From Bacteroidales bacterium (GTDB taxonomy: Bacteria > Bacteroidota > Bacteroidia > Bacteroidales > UBA932): DNA of 64,000 nucleotides. Both the position numbers and the translations under genes were made by a program. Positions within the stretch are counted from its first letter, which is position 1. The number at the start of each line of letters is the position of its first letter. Of the stretch, positions 8,309 through 18,700 are shown piece by piece. The notes beneath the pieces are model-generated. The model was not told the origin of the DNA. It saw only the letters and a program-made list of their open reading frames with translations, and made no database searches. The DNA is taken from NCBI GenBank assembly GCA_017619675.1, contig JAFZRX010000017.1, positions 28,373 to 92,372 of the forward strand, written 5' to 3'.

Positions 8309-8929
8309 TTAAAACGACAGCGCCAGGCCCATCGTCAACCCCATCCCGTACCTTGAACTGAATCTCAGGAACTCATGCGGCACCGGCTGATGCGTATACT
8401 TGTCAAATATGTGCAGCGGATGGTCCGACGTAAATTGCAACGCAGTGAAAAAATCCATACAGAACTCTTTATAAATTGGTATCCTGTAACCGGCTCCTGC
8501 CTTTCCAATGAACAGCAGCTGCTTGTTCAGTGATCCGTCCAGCGGATACGCGCTTCCACCGTCCAGGAAGAACTTCCAGCCTTCAGAATCATAAGCGTTC
8601 CTGAAATACGTAAATCTCAGCGAGTATGGAACAACCTTGCGGGCTTCGAATATGGCTGTGAAACCGCTGTACAGTCCAATGGCCCAATGGCTGCCAAGGT
8701 TTATTCCGGCGTTGGCGTATATCTGGCCCGTGGATTTATAAACTGCAGTGGCCTGCGAATCGTCGACCCGGACGCCGTCCGTGGAGAAATAATTGAACTT
8801 GTGGAAATCCATGAAGACGCCCGTGTAACCCCATTCAAGTCCATAGGTAAAGCGCACCTGGGCCTGCAGGTCCTTCCCAAGGCCGGCAAACATTATTAAA
8901 ATTATTAATAAATGCTTGATTTTCAACAC
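8309..8929 (-). CDS. Small secreted outer-membrane barrel protein
   Basis: A 206-residue protein with a hydrophobic signal peptide (LLIILIMFAGLGKDLQA, then QVRF) and a beta-rich, aromatic body ending LTMGLALSF, with a C-terminal Phe typical of outer-membrane proteins. No known enzymatic motif is seen. There is no ATG before the signal sequence: the frame begins GTG (8929) TTG (8926), so translation starts at a non-ATG codon. The upstream gene's stop ends one base before this GTG (8931-8933), which suggests translational coupling. I do not recognise the family beyond a PorT-like small barrel. Confidence 0.75.
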   Translation of the reverse strand: MLKIKHLLIILIMFAGLGKDLQAQVRFTYGLEWGYTGVFMDFHKFNYFSTDGVRVDDSQATAVYKSTGQIYANAGINLGSHWAIGLYSGFTAIFEARKVVPYSLRFTYFRNAYDSEGWKFFLDGGSAYPLDGSLNKQLLFIGKAGAGYRIPIYKEFCMDFFTALQFTSDHPLHIFDKYTHQPVPHEFLRFSSRYGMGLTMGLALSF

Positions 8930-8930
8930 T

Positions 8931-9482
8931 TTACCTAAAATTATAACTAATACACAACATTGGCATCCAAGCCCTGTACAGGCCGTTCTTGTACATTGTC
9001 ATGGTCAAGCCGTCATCCATTTTCAGATGCACCGCCAGGTCTCCTTGAAGGTACAGGCTTATGGCAAAGGAAGACGGAAACAGGAACCTTACTCCAAAGT
9101 CTCCTGTAAGGCCGGCGGCAAGGCCGTTCTGCAGGTTTCTCTCAGTCAGGTAACCGGTCATGGCACCCATTCCAGCATAGAGACTCCAGGTGGCGTCCCC
9201 GTCCTTCAGACTCCCCTGCGCCAACTCCAGGTTATGCAGGAAACTTACCCTTAAGCCAGGCGTTGATGTCTTCAGGGACGGTATTCCGTAGATGTCAAAA
9301 TAGGCGCTGACCACGTTGAATCCCCTGCTTTTATGCGGATACTCCACACTTGCCCCGAAACCCTTTGGGGAATGGACCATCCCCCAATAAAGATCTCCCT
9401 CCCCTGCCGGACGGGCCGGCAGGCTCAAAGGGAGAAAAAATAAGGCGGCCGATATAAGCGCCTTGGTCAGATTAGGTTTCAT
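8931..9482 (-). CDS. Small secreted outer-membrane barrel protein
   Basis: A 183-residue protein with a signal peptide (LTKALISAALFFLPLSLPA) and an alternating beta pattern. The frame runs up to 9518, but the minus-strand TATATTTG box at 9506-9513 makes the ATG at 9482 the likely start. It is the first gene of a two-gene unit with the barrel protein downstream. No motif points to a function; it may help shape the cell surface together with its neighbour. Confidence 0.75.
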   Translation of the reverse strand: MKPNLTKALISAALFFLPLSLPARPAGEGDLYWGMVHSPKGFGASVEYPHKSRGFNVVSAYFDIYGIPSLKTSTPGLRVSFLHNLELAQGSLKDGDATWSLYAGMGAMTGYLTERNLQNGLAAGLTGDFGVRFLFPSSFAISLYLQGDLAVHLKMDDGLTMTMYKNGLYRAWMPMLCISYNFR

Positions 9483-9505
9483 CAACACGTCTGAAGTAAT
9501 CATAG

Positions 9506-9513
9506 CAAATATA
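9506..9513 (-). promoter_or_regulatory. -7 box (TATATTTG) for the barrel-protein pair
   Basis: TATATTTG on the minus strand, 23 bases before the ATG at 9482. It sits back to back with the plus-strand box at 9544-9551, so the space is a divergent promoter region. Confidence 0.65.
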
Positions 9514-9521
9514 GCCATTAT

Positions 9522-9551
9522 TTTGATTTTAGCCGAAATTTCGTACCTTTG
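9522..9551 (+). promoter_or_regulatory. Promoter (TTTG, 18 bp, TACCTTTG) for the GNAT-like gene
   Basis: A -33 type TTTG at 9522-9525 and a -7 type TACCTTTG at 9544-9551, separated by 18 bases, close to the Bacteroidota pattern. The gene starts at 9580. Confidence 0.6.
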
Positions 9552-9579
9552 GAATACTAAAAACCAAACCTAGGATTAT

Positions 9580-10710
9580 ATGTCTGTAACAGTCAAGAAA
9601 GTAGAGAGCAAAAAGGACCTGAAGACTTTCATAGAGTTCCCTGACAGGCTTTATAAAGACAGTCCGTTCTTCTGCCCCAAACTCTATATGGACGAAGTTG
9701 GAACGCTCTCCAAAGACAAGAACCCCGCATTTGAATTCTGCGAAGCGGATTATTTCCTTGCATATAAAGACGGTAAACTAGCCGGCCGCGTGGCCGCCAT
9801 TGTGAACAGCCGCGCCAACGAATCCTGGAACCATAAGGAAGTCCGTTTTGGATGGATAGACTTCATAGATGACCCTGAGGTATCCAAGGCCCTGATTGAC
9901 AAGGTGATAGAATTTGGCAAGGAGCGCGGGATGGACACCGTGACCGGCCCTCTGGGTTTCACTGACTTCGATGCGGAAGGCATGCTTGTAGAAGGCTTTG
10001 ACAAGCTCTGCACAATGCCCCTTATCTACAACTATCCTTATTACGTAAAGCATATCGAGAGCCTCGGTTTCCAGAAGGAAACTGACTGGCTGGAGTACAA
10101 GATATATGTCCCCCGCGTCCTCACGGACAAGTTCCTCCGCGTGGCCAACCTGGTAAAGGAGCGTTACGGCCTCAGGGTACACAAGCTCACCCGCAAGGAA
10201 GTCTTCAAGGAGGGCTGGGGCAAGCGCATATTCGACCTGATCAACGTCACCTACGGATCGCTCTATAACTTCACAAACCTCACTCCGGGCCTGATCGACA
10301 AGTACATAGAGACCTACCTGAGCCTTCTTGACCTCAAGTTCGTTTCCGTGATCACTGACCCCCAGGATGAGATAGTGGGCTTTGGCGTAATGATGCCGTC
10401 CATAGTAAGGGCCCTCCAGAAGAACCGCGGCAAACTGTTCCCGTTCGGCTGGGCACCCCTTGTAAACTCAATGTACCTCAAGCACGAGGACAACCTGGAA
10501 CTCCTTCTCATAGGCATCCGTCCGGACTACCAGAGGAAAGGCGTACACTCCCTCATCTTCTGCGACCTGTTCCAGACCGCCATCAAGTACGGCTTCACCT
10601 ATGCGGAGACCAATGCGGAACTGGAGGACAACCTGGAAGTCCAGACCCTCTGGGGAGACTTCGACTACGAACAGCACAAGCGCCGCAGGGCATACACCAA
10701 GAAGATCTAA
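9580..10710 (+). CDS. GNAT-like acyltransferase superfamily protein
   Basis: A 376-residue soluble protein of a type common in Bacteroidota and usually annotated as an N-acetyltransferase-like protein. The C-terminal part (about residues 225-370) carries a GNAT-like acyl-CoA binding segment, LLIGIRPDYQRKGVHSLIF, where the Q/RxxGxA-type loop is QRKGVH. The N-terminal half contains GPLGFTDFDAEGMLVEGFD, a conserved family block. Substrate unknown. It is preceded by its own promoter and followed after six bases by rarA, so the two are probably cotranscribed. Confidence 0.75.
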   Translation: MSVTVKKVESKKDLKTFIEFPDRLYKDSPFFCPKLYMDEVGTLSKDKNPAFEFCEADYFLAYKDGKLAGRVAAIVNSRANESWNHKEVRFGWIDFIDDPEVSKALIDKVIEFGKERGMDTVTGPLGFTDFDAEGMLVEGFDKLCTMPLIYNYPYYVKHIESLGFQKETDWLEYKIYVPRVLTDKFLRVANLVKERYGLRVHKLTRKEVFKEGWGKRIFDLINVTYGSLYNFTNLTPGLIDKYIETYLSLLDLKFVSVITDPQDEIVGFGVMMPSIVRALQKNRGKLFPFGWAPLVNSMYLKHEDNLELLLIGIRPDYQRKGVHSLIFCDLFQTAIKYGFTYAETNAELEDNLEVQTLWGDFDYEQHKRRRAYTKKI

Positions 10711-10716
10711 CCTCTT

Positions 10717-12018
10717 ATGAGCGCAACTTCACAGATGCTGCCTCCCCTTCCGGAGAGGATGCGTCCCCATTCCCTTGAAGAGTATGTGGGACAGAAGCAT
10801 CTTGTGGGTCCCGGCTGCGTCCTGCACAATATGATAGCCAGCGGAGCGCTGTCCTCCTTCATACTTTGGGGGCCTCCGGGCGTGGGCAAGACCACGCTGG
10901 CGCGCATAATGGCGGATACCATGGAGCGCGAGTTCTTTACGCTGTCCGCGGTCAGCGCGGGCGTAAAGGACGTGCGCGAGGTAATCGACCATGCGCGCAG
11001 CAAGTCCCTCTTCTCCCACGCGTCCGCCCCGGTGCTCTTCATCGACGAGATCCACCGCTTCAACAAAGCCCAGCAGGACGCCCTGCTTGGGGCCGTAGAG
11101 CGCGGTGACATCGTCCTGATGGGCGCCACCACGGAAAACCCCTCCTTCGAGGTCATCACTCCCCTCCTGTCCCGCTGCCAGGTCTTCGTCCTCAAAAGCC
11201 TTTCAAAGGACGATCTGCTCACCCTCCTTCACCGCGCCCTGGAAACGGACCAGGTCCTCAAGGAGCGCAACATAGTCCTCAAAGAGAGCGATGCCCTCCT
11301 CCGCCACAGCGGCGGCGACGGGCGCAAGCTCCTGAACATCCTTGAAATGGTGGTGGACGCCCAGGCCGGCGCAGAGATAATCATTATCGACAACAAGACC
11401 GTAAGCGACTGCCTCCAGCAGAGTACGGCCATATACGACAAGAACGGAGAGATGCACTACGACATCATCTCCGCCTTCATCAAGAGCGTCCGCGGCTCGG
11501 ACCCCAACGCGGCGGTCTACTACATGGCCCGCATGCTCGACGGCGGCGAAGACCCCCTCTTCATCGCCCGCCGCCTCTGCATCCTCGCCGCCGAAGACAT
11601 AGGCCTGGCCAATCCCAACGCCCTCCTCCTTGCCAATTCCTGTTTCCAGATTGTCAACAGCATTGGCATGCCGGAGGCCCGCATCCCCCTCAGCGAGACA
11701 GCCATCTACCTGGCCTCCTCCCCCAAGAGCAATGCAGCCTACCTTGCCATCGATTCCGCATTAGCCGCTGCCGCGGCCGATAAGACCGCCGCCGTCCCCC
11801 TCTACCTCCGCAACGCCCCCACCAAGCTCATGGAGGAACTCGGCTACGCCGACGGCTACCGCTACGCCCACGACTACCCAGGCCACTTCACAGACCTTGA
11901 ATTCATGCCCCAGGGCATGGAAGGCACCGTCTTCTACGAACCCCAGCCCAACCCCTCCGAAGACCGCCTCAAAGCCTATCTCCTCTCCTGCTGGCCAAAA
12001 TATTATAGCAAGAAATAA
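10717..12018 (+). CDS. rarA: Replication-associated recombination protein A (MgsA/RarA)
   Basis: A 433-residue AAA+ ATPase related to clamp loaders and RuvB that acts at stalled replication forks. Walker A is GPPGVGKTT (residues 52-60) and Walker B is VLFIDEIHRF (106-115), followed by sensor 1 in GATTENPSFEV. The C-terminal tetramerisation region contains ALAAAAADKTAAVPLYLRNAPTKLM, broken here only by family-typical residues, and the late motif GYRYAHDYPGHF. Length is normal for the family. It follows the GNAT-like gene by six bases and converges on the GH3 gene. Confidence 0.93.
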   Translation: MSATSQMLPPLPERMRPHSLEEYVGQKHLVGPGCVLHNMIASGALSSFILWGPPGVGKTTLARIMADTMEREFFTLSAVSAGVKDVREVIDHARSKSLFSHASAPVLFIDEIHRFNKAQQDALLGAVERGDIVLMGATTENPSFEVITPLLSRCQVFVLKSLSKDDLLTLLHRALETDQVLKERNIVLKESDALLRHSGGDGRKLLNILEMVVDAQAGAEIIIIDNKTVSDCLQQSTAIYDKNGEMHYDIISAFIKSVRGSDPNAAVYYMARMLDGGEDPLFIARRLCILAAEDIGLANPNALLLANSCFQIVNSIGMPEARIPLSETAIYLASSPKSNAAYLAIDSALAAAAADKTAAVPLYLRNAPTKLMEELGYADGYRYAHDYPGHFTDLEFMPQGMEGTVFYEPQPNPSEDRLKAYLLSCWPKYYSKK

Positions 12019-12036
12019 CGCCCATAGTCCGTATTC

Positions 12037-14622
12037 CTACAGGACTTTGAAATCCAGGGATTTAAGGTCTTTGTCAGCGGAAGAGTTGCCGTAGAGGATC
12101 TGGTAGCGGCCAGGGAAGACAGCGAGGTCGTCGACGGCTTCGCTGTAGTATGCGAAGGCGTCCGGCTCAAGGGTGAGCTTGACCTTCACGGTCTTGCCAG
12201 GGGCAACGGTAACCCTCTGGAAAGCCTTGAGAGACTTGATGGGGGCGTCAGGATTGTCGAGGCTCTTGACGTAGACCTGTACAACCTCGTCAGCGGACAT
12301 GTCACCATTGTTGGTAACCGGAACCGTAACGGTAACGCCCTTGCCGGCCTTTACGGAAGAACGGGAAAGCTGGGCGTCGCCGAAGGAGAAGTCAGCGTAA
12401 CTCATTCCAAAGCCGAAAGGCCACATAGGCTCGCCCTTGAAATAGCGATAGGTACGGTTGTCCATGCTGTAGTCCTGGAAATCAGGAAGCTGCGCGGTAG
12501 ACTTGTAGAAAGTAACCGGAAGCTTTCCGGACGGGCTCACGTCACCAAAGAGGATATCGGCGATGGCGGTACCGCCCTCCTGTCCTGAATACCAAACCTG
12601 GAGAAGGGCGTCGAAGTAAGGCTCCGCCTGCTCGTAGCCGATGCAGCTGCCGGAGCAGCTCAGCATCACCACATGCTTGCCAGTTTCCTTCATCGCCTTC
12701 AGGAAACGCTGCTGCACTGCAGGGAGTTCGATGGTAGCCCTCTCGTGGCCCTCACCCTCCTGGGTAGGAGAAATTCCGCCTGCGAACAGGATGACGTCAG
12801 CGTCGGCAACCTGGGCCTTCATATCGTCAAACTCCGCCCACTTGCGCTGGAACATGTCCACGTTGATCATGGAAACGGCGCCGGCTGCGGCAGCCTTGTA
12901 AGCCAGTTCAATGTTGTATGCCTGGCCTTCCTTCACCTCGGTGGTGATAAGGTTCTGGCCCCTGAAGGATGTGCCCCTCGCAGTGCCAATCTCCTTACCG
13001 TTAACCTTTACGACGCAGTCGTTGGACCTTACGTTGAAGCAGAGGGTTCCGGTGAAATCAGGAACGATGACTCCATTGTACTTTGCGGAGAATCCGGTGG
13101 CAGGGATGCCGTCGCCGAAGCCGTATCCGCCCTCGGTGCGGAAGTTGATGGCCTTCACGTTCTCAACCTTGATGGGGCTTCCGGCAAAGTTTGTATTGCC
13201 GTAATAGGTAGCGGTAAAGCCCTGCTCCCCTCTTGACTGTACCAGGGGGAACTTGGGGGTCTGGATGTAGTCGTTCTCTATTTCGCAACCGCGGATGTAA
13301 GTGATGTCAGCATCAGGCATCTTATTCTTAAGTCCCTGGAGGATAGTCACATAGTGGGTAGGAGAACCGCTGTAGTTGCCGCGCATGATCTCAAGGTCAT
13401 CGGCGTTGGGGCCAACTACATATATCTTCTTGATGTCCTTTGAGAGAGGGAGGACTCCCCCGTCGTTCTTGAGCATCACAACGGCCTCGCGCGCAAGCTT
13501 GAGGGCGTGCTCCTGATGCTCCTTGCTGTCAATCACGCTGCCCGGGATGGTGTGGTAAGGAACAACCTCGTCGGGATCAAGCAGACCCAGTTTGAAGCGT
13601 CCGGTAAGCACGCGGCGGAGGGAAACGTCAAGGTCAGCCTCGGTGATCAGTCCCCTCTCCACGCTCTGGATAAGGGAGTTGTAACTCCTTCCGCACTCCA
13701 GGTCAGTTCCGTGGAGGACGGCGTCAGCGCTGGCGGTGGCGGCGTCAGGATGGGTTCCGTGGCGTCCGGGTACATAGAAGTCGTTGATGGCGTCGCAGTC
13801 GGAAAGGATGATTCCCTCGAATCCCCAGCGGTTGCGGAGGATATCCACCAGAAGCCTGTCGTTGGCGCAGCAAGGATCTCCCTCATAGGCGCTGTATGCG
13901 CACATCACCTCCTGGACATTTCCGTCAACCACAACCGTCTTGAAAGCCGGCAGGTAGGTCTCCCAGAGGTCCCTCATGGAAACCACCGCGTTGAACTGGT
14001 GGCGCAGGGGCTCCGGTCCGCTGTGCACCGCATAATGCTTTGCGCAGGCGTGGGTCTTGAAATAGTCCTTGTCATCGCCCTGCATTCCCAGGACTGTGTT
14101 GAGTCCCATCCTGGCCATCAGGAACGGGTCCTCTCCGTAGGTCTCCTGGCCGCGTCCCCACCTGGGATCACGGAAGATGTTGATGTTGGGGCACCAGAAA
14201 GAAAGGTTTGGCGTACGTGAAACATACGGGCCTATGTCTCCGTCCCTGGGAAGGGTGTTGTAGCGTGCGCGGGCCTCGTCGGACACCATGGAATAGGTGG
14301 TGAACTGGGCCGCCTCGTCAAAGGTGGCCGCAAGGGCTATGCACTGCGGGAATACGGTTACATCGTCAGTGACAATGCCGTGGCAGGCCTCTCCCCACCA
14401 GTTGTAGGCCGGGATTCCAAGGCGCTCAATCTCTAGCGAGCGGTTGATCATCATGCTCACCTTCTCTTCAAGCGTAAGGAGTGAAAGGAGGTTGTCCACC
14501 CTCTTCTCCACGGAAAGCTTGGGATTCTGGAAAGGATACTCGTACTCCTGCGCCTGTTTGCGGCTGCAGGATACGGTCAGTGCGCATATCACAGCGCACA
14601 TCAAAAGGATTTGTTTTCTCAT
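12037..14622 (-). CDS. GH3 glycosidase with PA14 domain, lipoprotein
   Basis: An 861-residue exo-acting glycoside hydrolase of family 3 (beta-glucosidase or beta-xylosidase type). The signal has lipobox LTVSC (Cys19). The TIM-barrel domain carries GPYVSRTPNLSFWCPNINIF, RDPRWGRGQETYGEDP and KHYAVHSGPEP, with the nucleophile Asp275 in ILSDCDAIND. A PA14 domain is inserted in the second domain (about residues 460-600), and a fibronectin III-like domain ends the protein. The SDCDAIND form and GPEPLRHQF are like beta-xylosidase subgroup members, so xylan-derived substrates are plausible. As a lipoprotein it should sit in the periplasm or at the outer membrane. It lies 3 kb from the HTCS gene, which may control it. 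Confidence 0.9.
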   Translation of the reverse strand: MRKQILLMCAVICALTVSCSRKQAQEYEYPFQNPKLSVEKRVDNLLSLLTLEEKVSMMINRSLEIERLGIPAYNWWGEACHGIVTDDVTVFPQCIALAATFDEAAQFTTYSMVSDEARARYNTLPRDGDIGPYVSRTPNLSFWCPNINIFRDPRWGRGQETYGEDPFLMARMGLNTVLGMQGDDKDYFKTHACAKHYAVHSGPEPLRHQFNAVVSMRDLWETYLPAFKTVVVDGNVQEVMCAYSAYEGDPCCANDRLLVDILRNRWGFEGIILSDCDAINDFYVPGRHGTHPDAATASADAVLHGTDLECGRSYNSLIQSVERGLITEADLDVSLRRVLTGRFKLGLLDPDEVVPYHTIPGSVIDSKEHQEHALKLAREAVVMLKNDGGVLPLSKDIKKIYVVGPNADDLEIMRGNYSGSPTHYVTILQGLKNKMPDADITYIRGCEIENDYIQTPKFPLVQSRGEQGFTATYYGNTNFAGSPIKVENVKAINFRTEGGYGFGDGIPATGFSAKYNGVIVPDFTGTLCFNVRSNDCVVKVNGKEIGTARGTSFRGQNLITTEVKEGQAYNIELAYKAAAAGAVSMINVDMFQRKWAEFDDMKAQVADADVILFAGGISPTQEGEGHERATIELPAVQQRFLKAMKETGKHVVMLSCSGSCIGYEQAEPYFDALLQVWYSGQEGGTAIADILFGDVSPSGKLPVTFYKSTAQLPDFQDYSMDNRTYRYFKGEPMWPFGFGMSYADFSFGDAQLSRSSVKAGKGVTVTVPVTNNGDMSADEVVQVYVKSLDNPDAPIKSLKAFQRVTVAPGKTVKVKLTLEPDAFAYYSEAVDDLAVFPGRYQILYGNSSADKDLKSLDFKVL

Positions 14623-14630
14623 ATATGTGG

Positions 14631-15713
14631 TTATTTGACTGTCATCCGGCAGACCACGTCGCGCACCGGTCTCTGGGGATCGTTGGTAAACAGCCTGACG
14701 CGGTATTCCGTCTTCCCCGCCCCTTCCGGCAGGGTGAGGGTCGCTTCCATCTTCAGGCTGCCCTTGGGCTTGATTTCCGTGCCTTGTTTTACGTTGATCT
14801 CCAGTCCATCAGGAAGTTCCGCCTTAACGATTGTAAGCGGGGAAGCGCCGTCGTTGTACAGGGTTACGGCCGCCTTTGCCTTACGGCGCGGCCTCACCGT
14901 CCCAAAGTCCAGCATCGTTGGCTGGAACCTCAGCGAAGGAGAATTGGCGCTCTTCTCCACCGTGGTCACTGAATAGCCCTCAAGGGCGATGGACTTGCCC
15001 TGCTGCTGTCCCTGCAGGTACACGGCCACTCCGTTGTTGAATGACCCAATCCTGCCTTTCTCAGGGGCGAACTCAATCACCACCCAGTCCGTCTCCCCCG
15101 GCTTCAGCGTCTCCGGAACGGTCACCTTGACCGCCGGGTCCGCCTTGTCAATCCGATAGGTCAGCCTCATGGGCTCCTCAGACGCGTTGGCTATGCCCAC
15201 CGCCTTTTTCAGCGAAGTCCCCTGCTGCACGAAGCCGTAGCGCGCAGTCAGCACGCTTACCTGAAGCCCTTTGACCAGCGGATAGGGGAAAGCCTGGTCG
15301 ATGGGCTTCTCCCTTTCCGCAACCACGCCTTCTATCACCAGGTTGAACTGCTGCCTGTCCCCGGTGGTAAGCATCTGCACCACCTGATGGAACTGCCCCG
15401 GCTGACCCGCAGGGTCGAAAATCACTTCCACAGACGATGCCTCTCCCGGAGGGACGGCGTTGCCGTCATACTTCACCGTGGTGCAGGAGCACCCTGATGA
15501 AACCAGGAAAAGCGTCACCGGCTTGTCAGACACGTTCAGATAATTGAAGACGTGGCTGACTGGGCCGTCCGCCTCCTTTATCTCCCCGAAATCCCAGGTA
15601 GTGTCGTCAAAGACAATGTTTTTCTCAGGGCTCTGCCCCTGTGCCAGGGCACTGAAGCCGCATGTAAGTATAAGGGCGGAAATGAGTATTCTGAAGACTG
15701 TGGTTTTGGCCAT
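14631..15713 (-). CDS. Secreted DUF1573 (Ig-like) protein
   Basis: A 360-residue exported protein with a signal peptide (ILISALILTCGFSALA). The N-terminal DUF1573 domain (about residues 30-130) has the usual WDFGEIKEADGPVSHVFNY and GCSCTTV motifs; a second related Ig-like region starts near FQPTMLDFGTVRP. Such proteins are abundant in Bacteroidota envelopes; no biochemical role is agreed. The frame can start at a TTG (15722), but the ATG at 15713 is preferred. It ends eight bases before the GH3 gene, so both are probably one transcript. The divergent HTCS gene starts 83 bp away. Confidence 0.88.
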   Translation of the reverse strand: MAKTTVFRILISALILTCGFSALAQGQSPEKNIVFDDTTWDFGEIKEADGPVSHVFNYLNVSDKPVTLFLVSSGCSCTTVKYDGNAVPPGEASSVEVIFDPAGQPGQFHQVVQMLTTGDRQQFNLVIEGVVAEREKPIDQAFPYPLVKGLQVSVLTARYGFVQQGTSLKKAVGIANASEEPMRLTYRIDKADPAVKVTVPETLKPGETDWVVIEFAPEKGRIGSFNNGVAVYLQGQQQGKSIALEGYSVTTVEKSANSPSLRFQPTMLDFGTVRPRRKAKAAVTLYNDGASPLTIVKAELPDGLEINVKQGTEIKPKGSLKMEATLTLPEGAGKTEYRVRLFTNDPQRPVRDVVCRMTVK

Positions 15714-15796
15714 AATTGACAAATGTTTCGTAAAAATAGTTAATTAATCCTAAAAGATTACTAAATTGGGAAGAATTAATTTAGACTTGGACTATC

Positions 15797-18700
15797 GTGA
15801 ATAACCTATTGAAGATAACCGCAAAACTGGCATTATTGCTATGCCTGGCGTTCAGCGCGCACGCCCGCAGTTATACCTTTCAACATATCACCACCGCCAA
15901 CGGACTTACCAGCAACGCGGTAATGTTCTGCCAGCAGGACGACTTCGGCTTTATCTGGGTCGCCTCCAAGGACGGCATCTTCCGCTACGACGGCCACGAA
16001 TTCGAACCCCTCAGCCAGATAGACCCTGACGGCTACAGGGGCGGCAAGATATTCTCCATGGCCAAGTCACCGGACGGTACAATCTGGTTCTCCACGGACC
16101 AGTATGTGGGATACTACAACACCAGGACCAACGAGTCCGGTTCCGCAGACCTGATTCCCGGAGACATCTACTACACCATATGCCCGGACAATGACAACAA
16201 CATCTGGCTCTCCGGCATCCACTCCACAGTCAAGTTCAATTACAAGGACAACTCCGTGCGCATATTCTCCAATCCCATCAAACAGTCCTCGCAGGCTGTC
16301 TGCATCGGGTCCGAGAACAGCGTCTACATGACCAGCGAGGACGGCTTCCTCCTCCTTTACGACGCCCTGGCCAATGAATTCCAGGAAAGGCGCTTCCTGT
16401 CCGAGGCGGACATGGCCACCGGCGTCCACGCCTCCAACCTGACCTATCTGGGAGACGGAATAATGCTCATCAGCGACAACCGTGACCGCCTTTTCAAATA
16501 TGACTGCGTCACGGAAACGAGCGACCTTTTCTCCACTGAAATTGAAGGAGAGGGCATCAATTACATCATGGTCCGCTCCGCATCCGAGATATGGGTTGGA
16601 ACGGCCAAGGGCCTGTATGTACTTGACGCCAACGGCAAGGTGGAGGATTTCATTTCCGACCACAAGGAATACGAACTCAGCAACGCCAACATCATCTCTA
16701 TCTTCCAGGACAAGGAGAACAACCTGTGGGTCTGCACCTACCACGGAGGCCTTAACCTTCTTGTTGACGAGAACAAGGGTATCCGTTTCTTCACGGAACT
16801 CTCCACCCGCGAGAACATAAACGGCCGCCTTGTAAGGGCCATCACCTCCGACAACCTTGGCAGGATATGGATAGGGACCGAGGACGGCGGCCTGAGCACC
16901 TACTCCCCCGCCGATGACAGCATAACGGACCTGGGAGCCTACAATCGTCTTCCTGAATACAACTACCAGGCATTCATCAATGAGGGCGACGAGATTTGGG
17001 CCGCAGTATTCAACAACGGCGTCATGATCTTTGACAGCGCCACCTGCCGCCTCAAGAGAACCGTTCCTACACCTGGACTCTCCTGCTCCTACATCTTCAA
17101 GGCCAGGGACGGAAGCATCTACCTTGGCACTTCCACCGGAGTGTTCGTCTACGACCGGGCCACCGATTCCTTTGACCTTCAGGACGAAACCGCCGGCTGT
17201 TTTATCCACTCCATCATCCAGGACGAATACGGAACGATATGGCTGGGATGCTTCGGACAGGGAATCTGGATGAAGCGCAATTCCGCCGTCTCATTTGTCA
17301 AGGCGCTGGGAGCGGATACGGACATACCGCTTTCCACCGAGTTCATCTCCTGCCTGTTCGAGGACGACAGCCACCGTCTCTGGGTGGCCACCGAGGGCGC
17401 CGGCGCCTTCTATTTCGTTATTGGCGACGATGAGCCTGAACCGGTATATTTCGGGTCCCAGAACGGCTTCCCTTCCAACATAGCCAACGCAATAGCCCAG
17501 GACAGAAATTCCAGGATATGGATTGCGACTTCAATGGGACTGGTTGAAATGAGCCAGGACTGCAGCGCCGTAAAGAGGATATACCTTGACCAGAGCACCG
17601 CTTTCAGCCGTTCGTTCTGCCATAATGCGTCATACATCGCCCCTGACGGAATAATATACCTGGGAACATACACCGGAATGGTGGCCCTGGATCCCAACAA
17701 CCTTTCCAATTCCGCAAGCAACCCTCCGGTCTACATCAAGGACATACACACCAGGCGCGGGCCAAATATGATCAGTTTCCGTGAAGCAGGCAAGTCCACG
17801 GTGCTTTCCCGCAGCATCAAGGTGAATTATGACGAGGCTTCGGCCCTTAGCCTGAACTTCTGCTCCCCTGACTTCTCCAGCCTCAGTTCACCTCTTTATG
17901 ACTATTCCCTCAAGGGAGAAGGCACAACCCTGACCAACACCGTGTCAAACGGCAACACCGTCCTTACCAACCTGAAGCCCGGCAAGTACGTGTTCTCCGT
18001 AGGACTCTCCGGCAACCCCGACCCGGAATCCACCCAGAGCCTGAACATAACCGTTGTACCTCCGTTCTTCAGGTCCCTGGCGGCAAAACTTATCTACGTT
18101 CTCCTTGCCGCCCTTGCGATTGCCGGAATACTCTATCTAAGATGGATGCGATGGAAAGCCAAGCAGGAACTTCTCAAGGCGGAGATGGAGAACTCCAAGC
18201 AGAAGGAGATCTTCGACTCCCGCCTGTCGTTCTTCACATACATCACCCATGAGCTCCGTACGCCTCTAACCCTCATCAAGCTTCCGGTGGACAAGATCCT
18301 GGCGGAGAACCAGTTCCCACAGGAGACCCAGGATGACCTGATGACCGTAAAGGCCAACACGGACAGGCTCATAGAACTCTCCAACCAATTCCTTGAACTG
18401 AAGAAACTGAGCGGCCACGAGATGCAGCTGACCTTCTCCAACGCTGACATCTGCAAGATAGTCAAGAAGGTATGCGGCTATTTCCCCGCCGCCATAAAGA
18501 AGCGTAACCTGGAATTCACCCAGGACATACCTGACGAGCCAATCTTCATTAGCACCGTTCCTGACGCCATAGAAAAGGTAGTCTCCAACCTCCTTTCCAA
18601 CGCCGTCAAGTACTGCTCAAGCAGGATAGACCTCTCCCTGCACCGCATTGCTGACACCGTGGAGATACGCGTGAACAGCGACGGCCCCCTGCTTTCCACC

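Noticed and set aside
16067-17209. Long minus-strand open frame (380 codons) inside the HTCS gene
   Set aside because: Antisense to the beta-propeller region; the HTCS protein is continuous with clear repeats, and the antisense product has no recognisable features.
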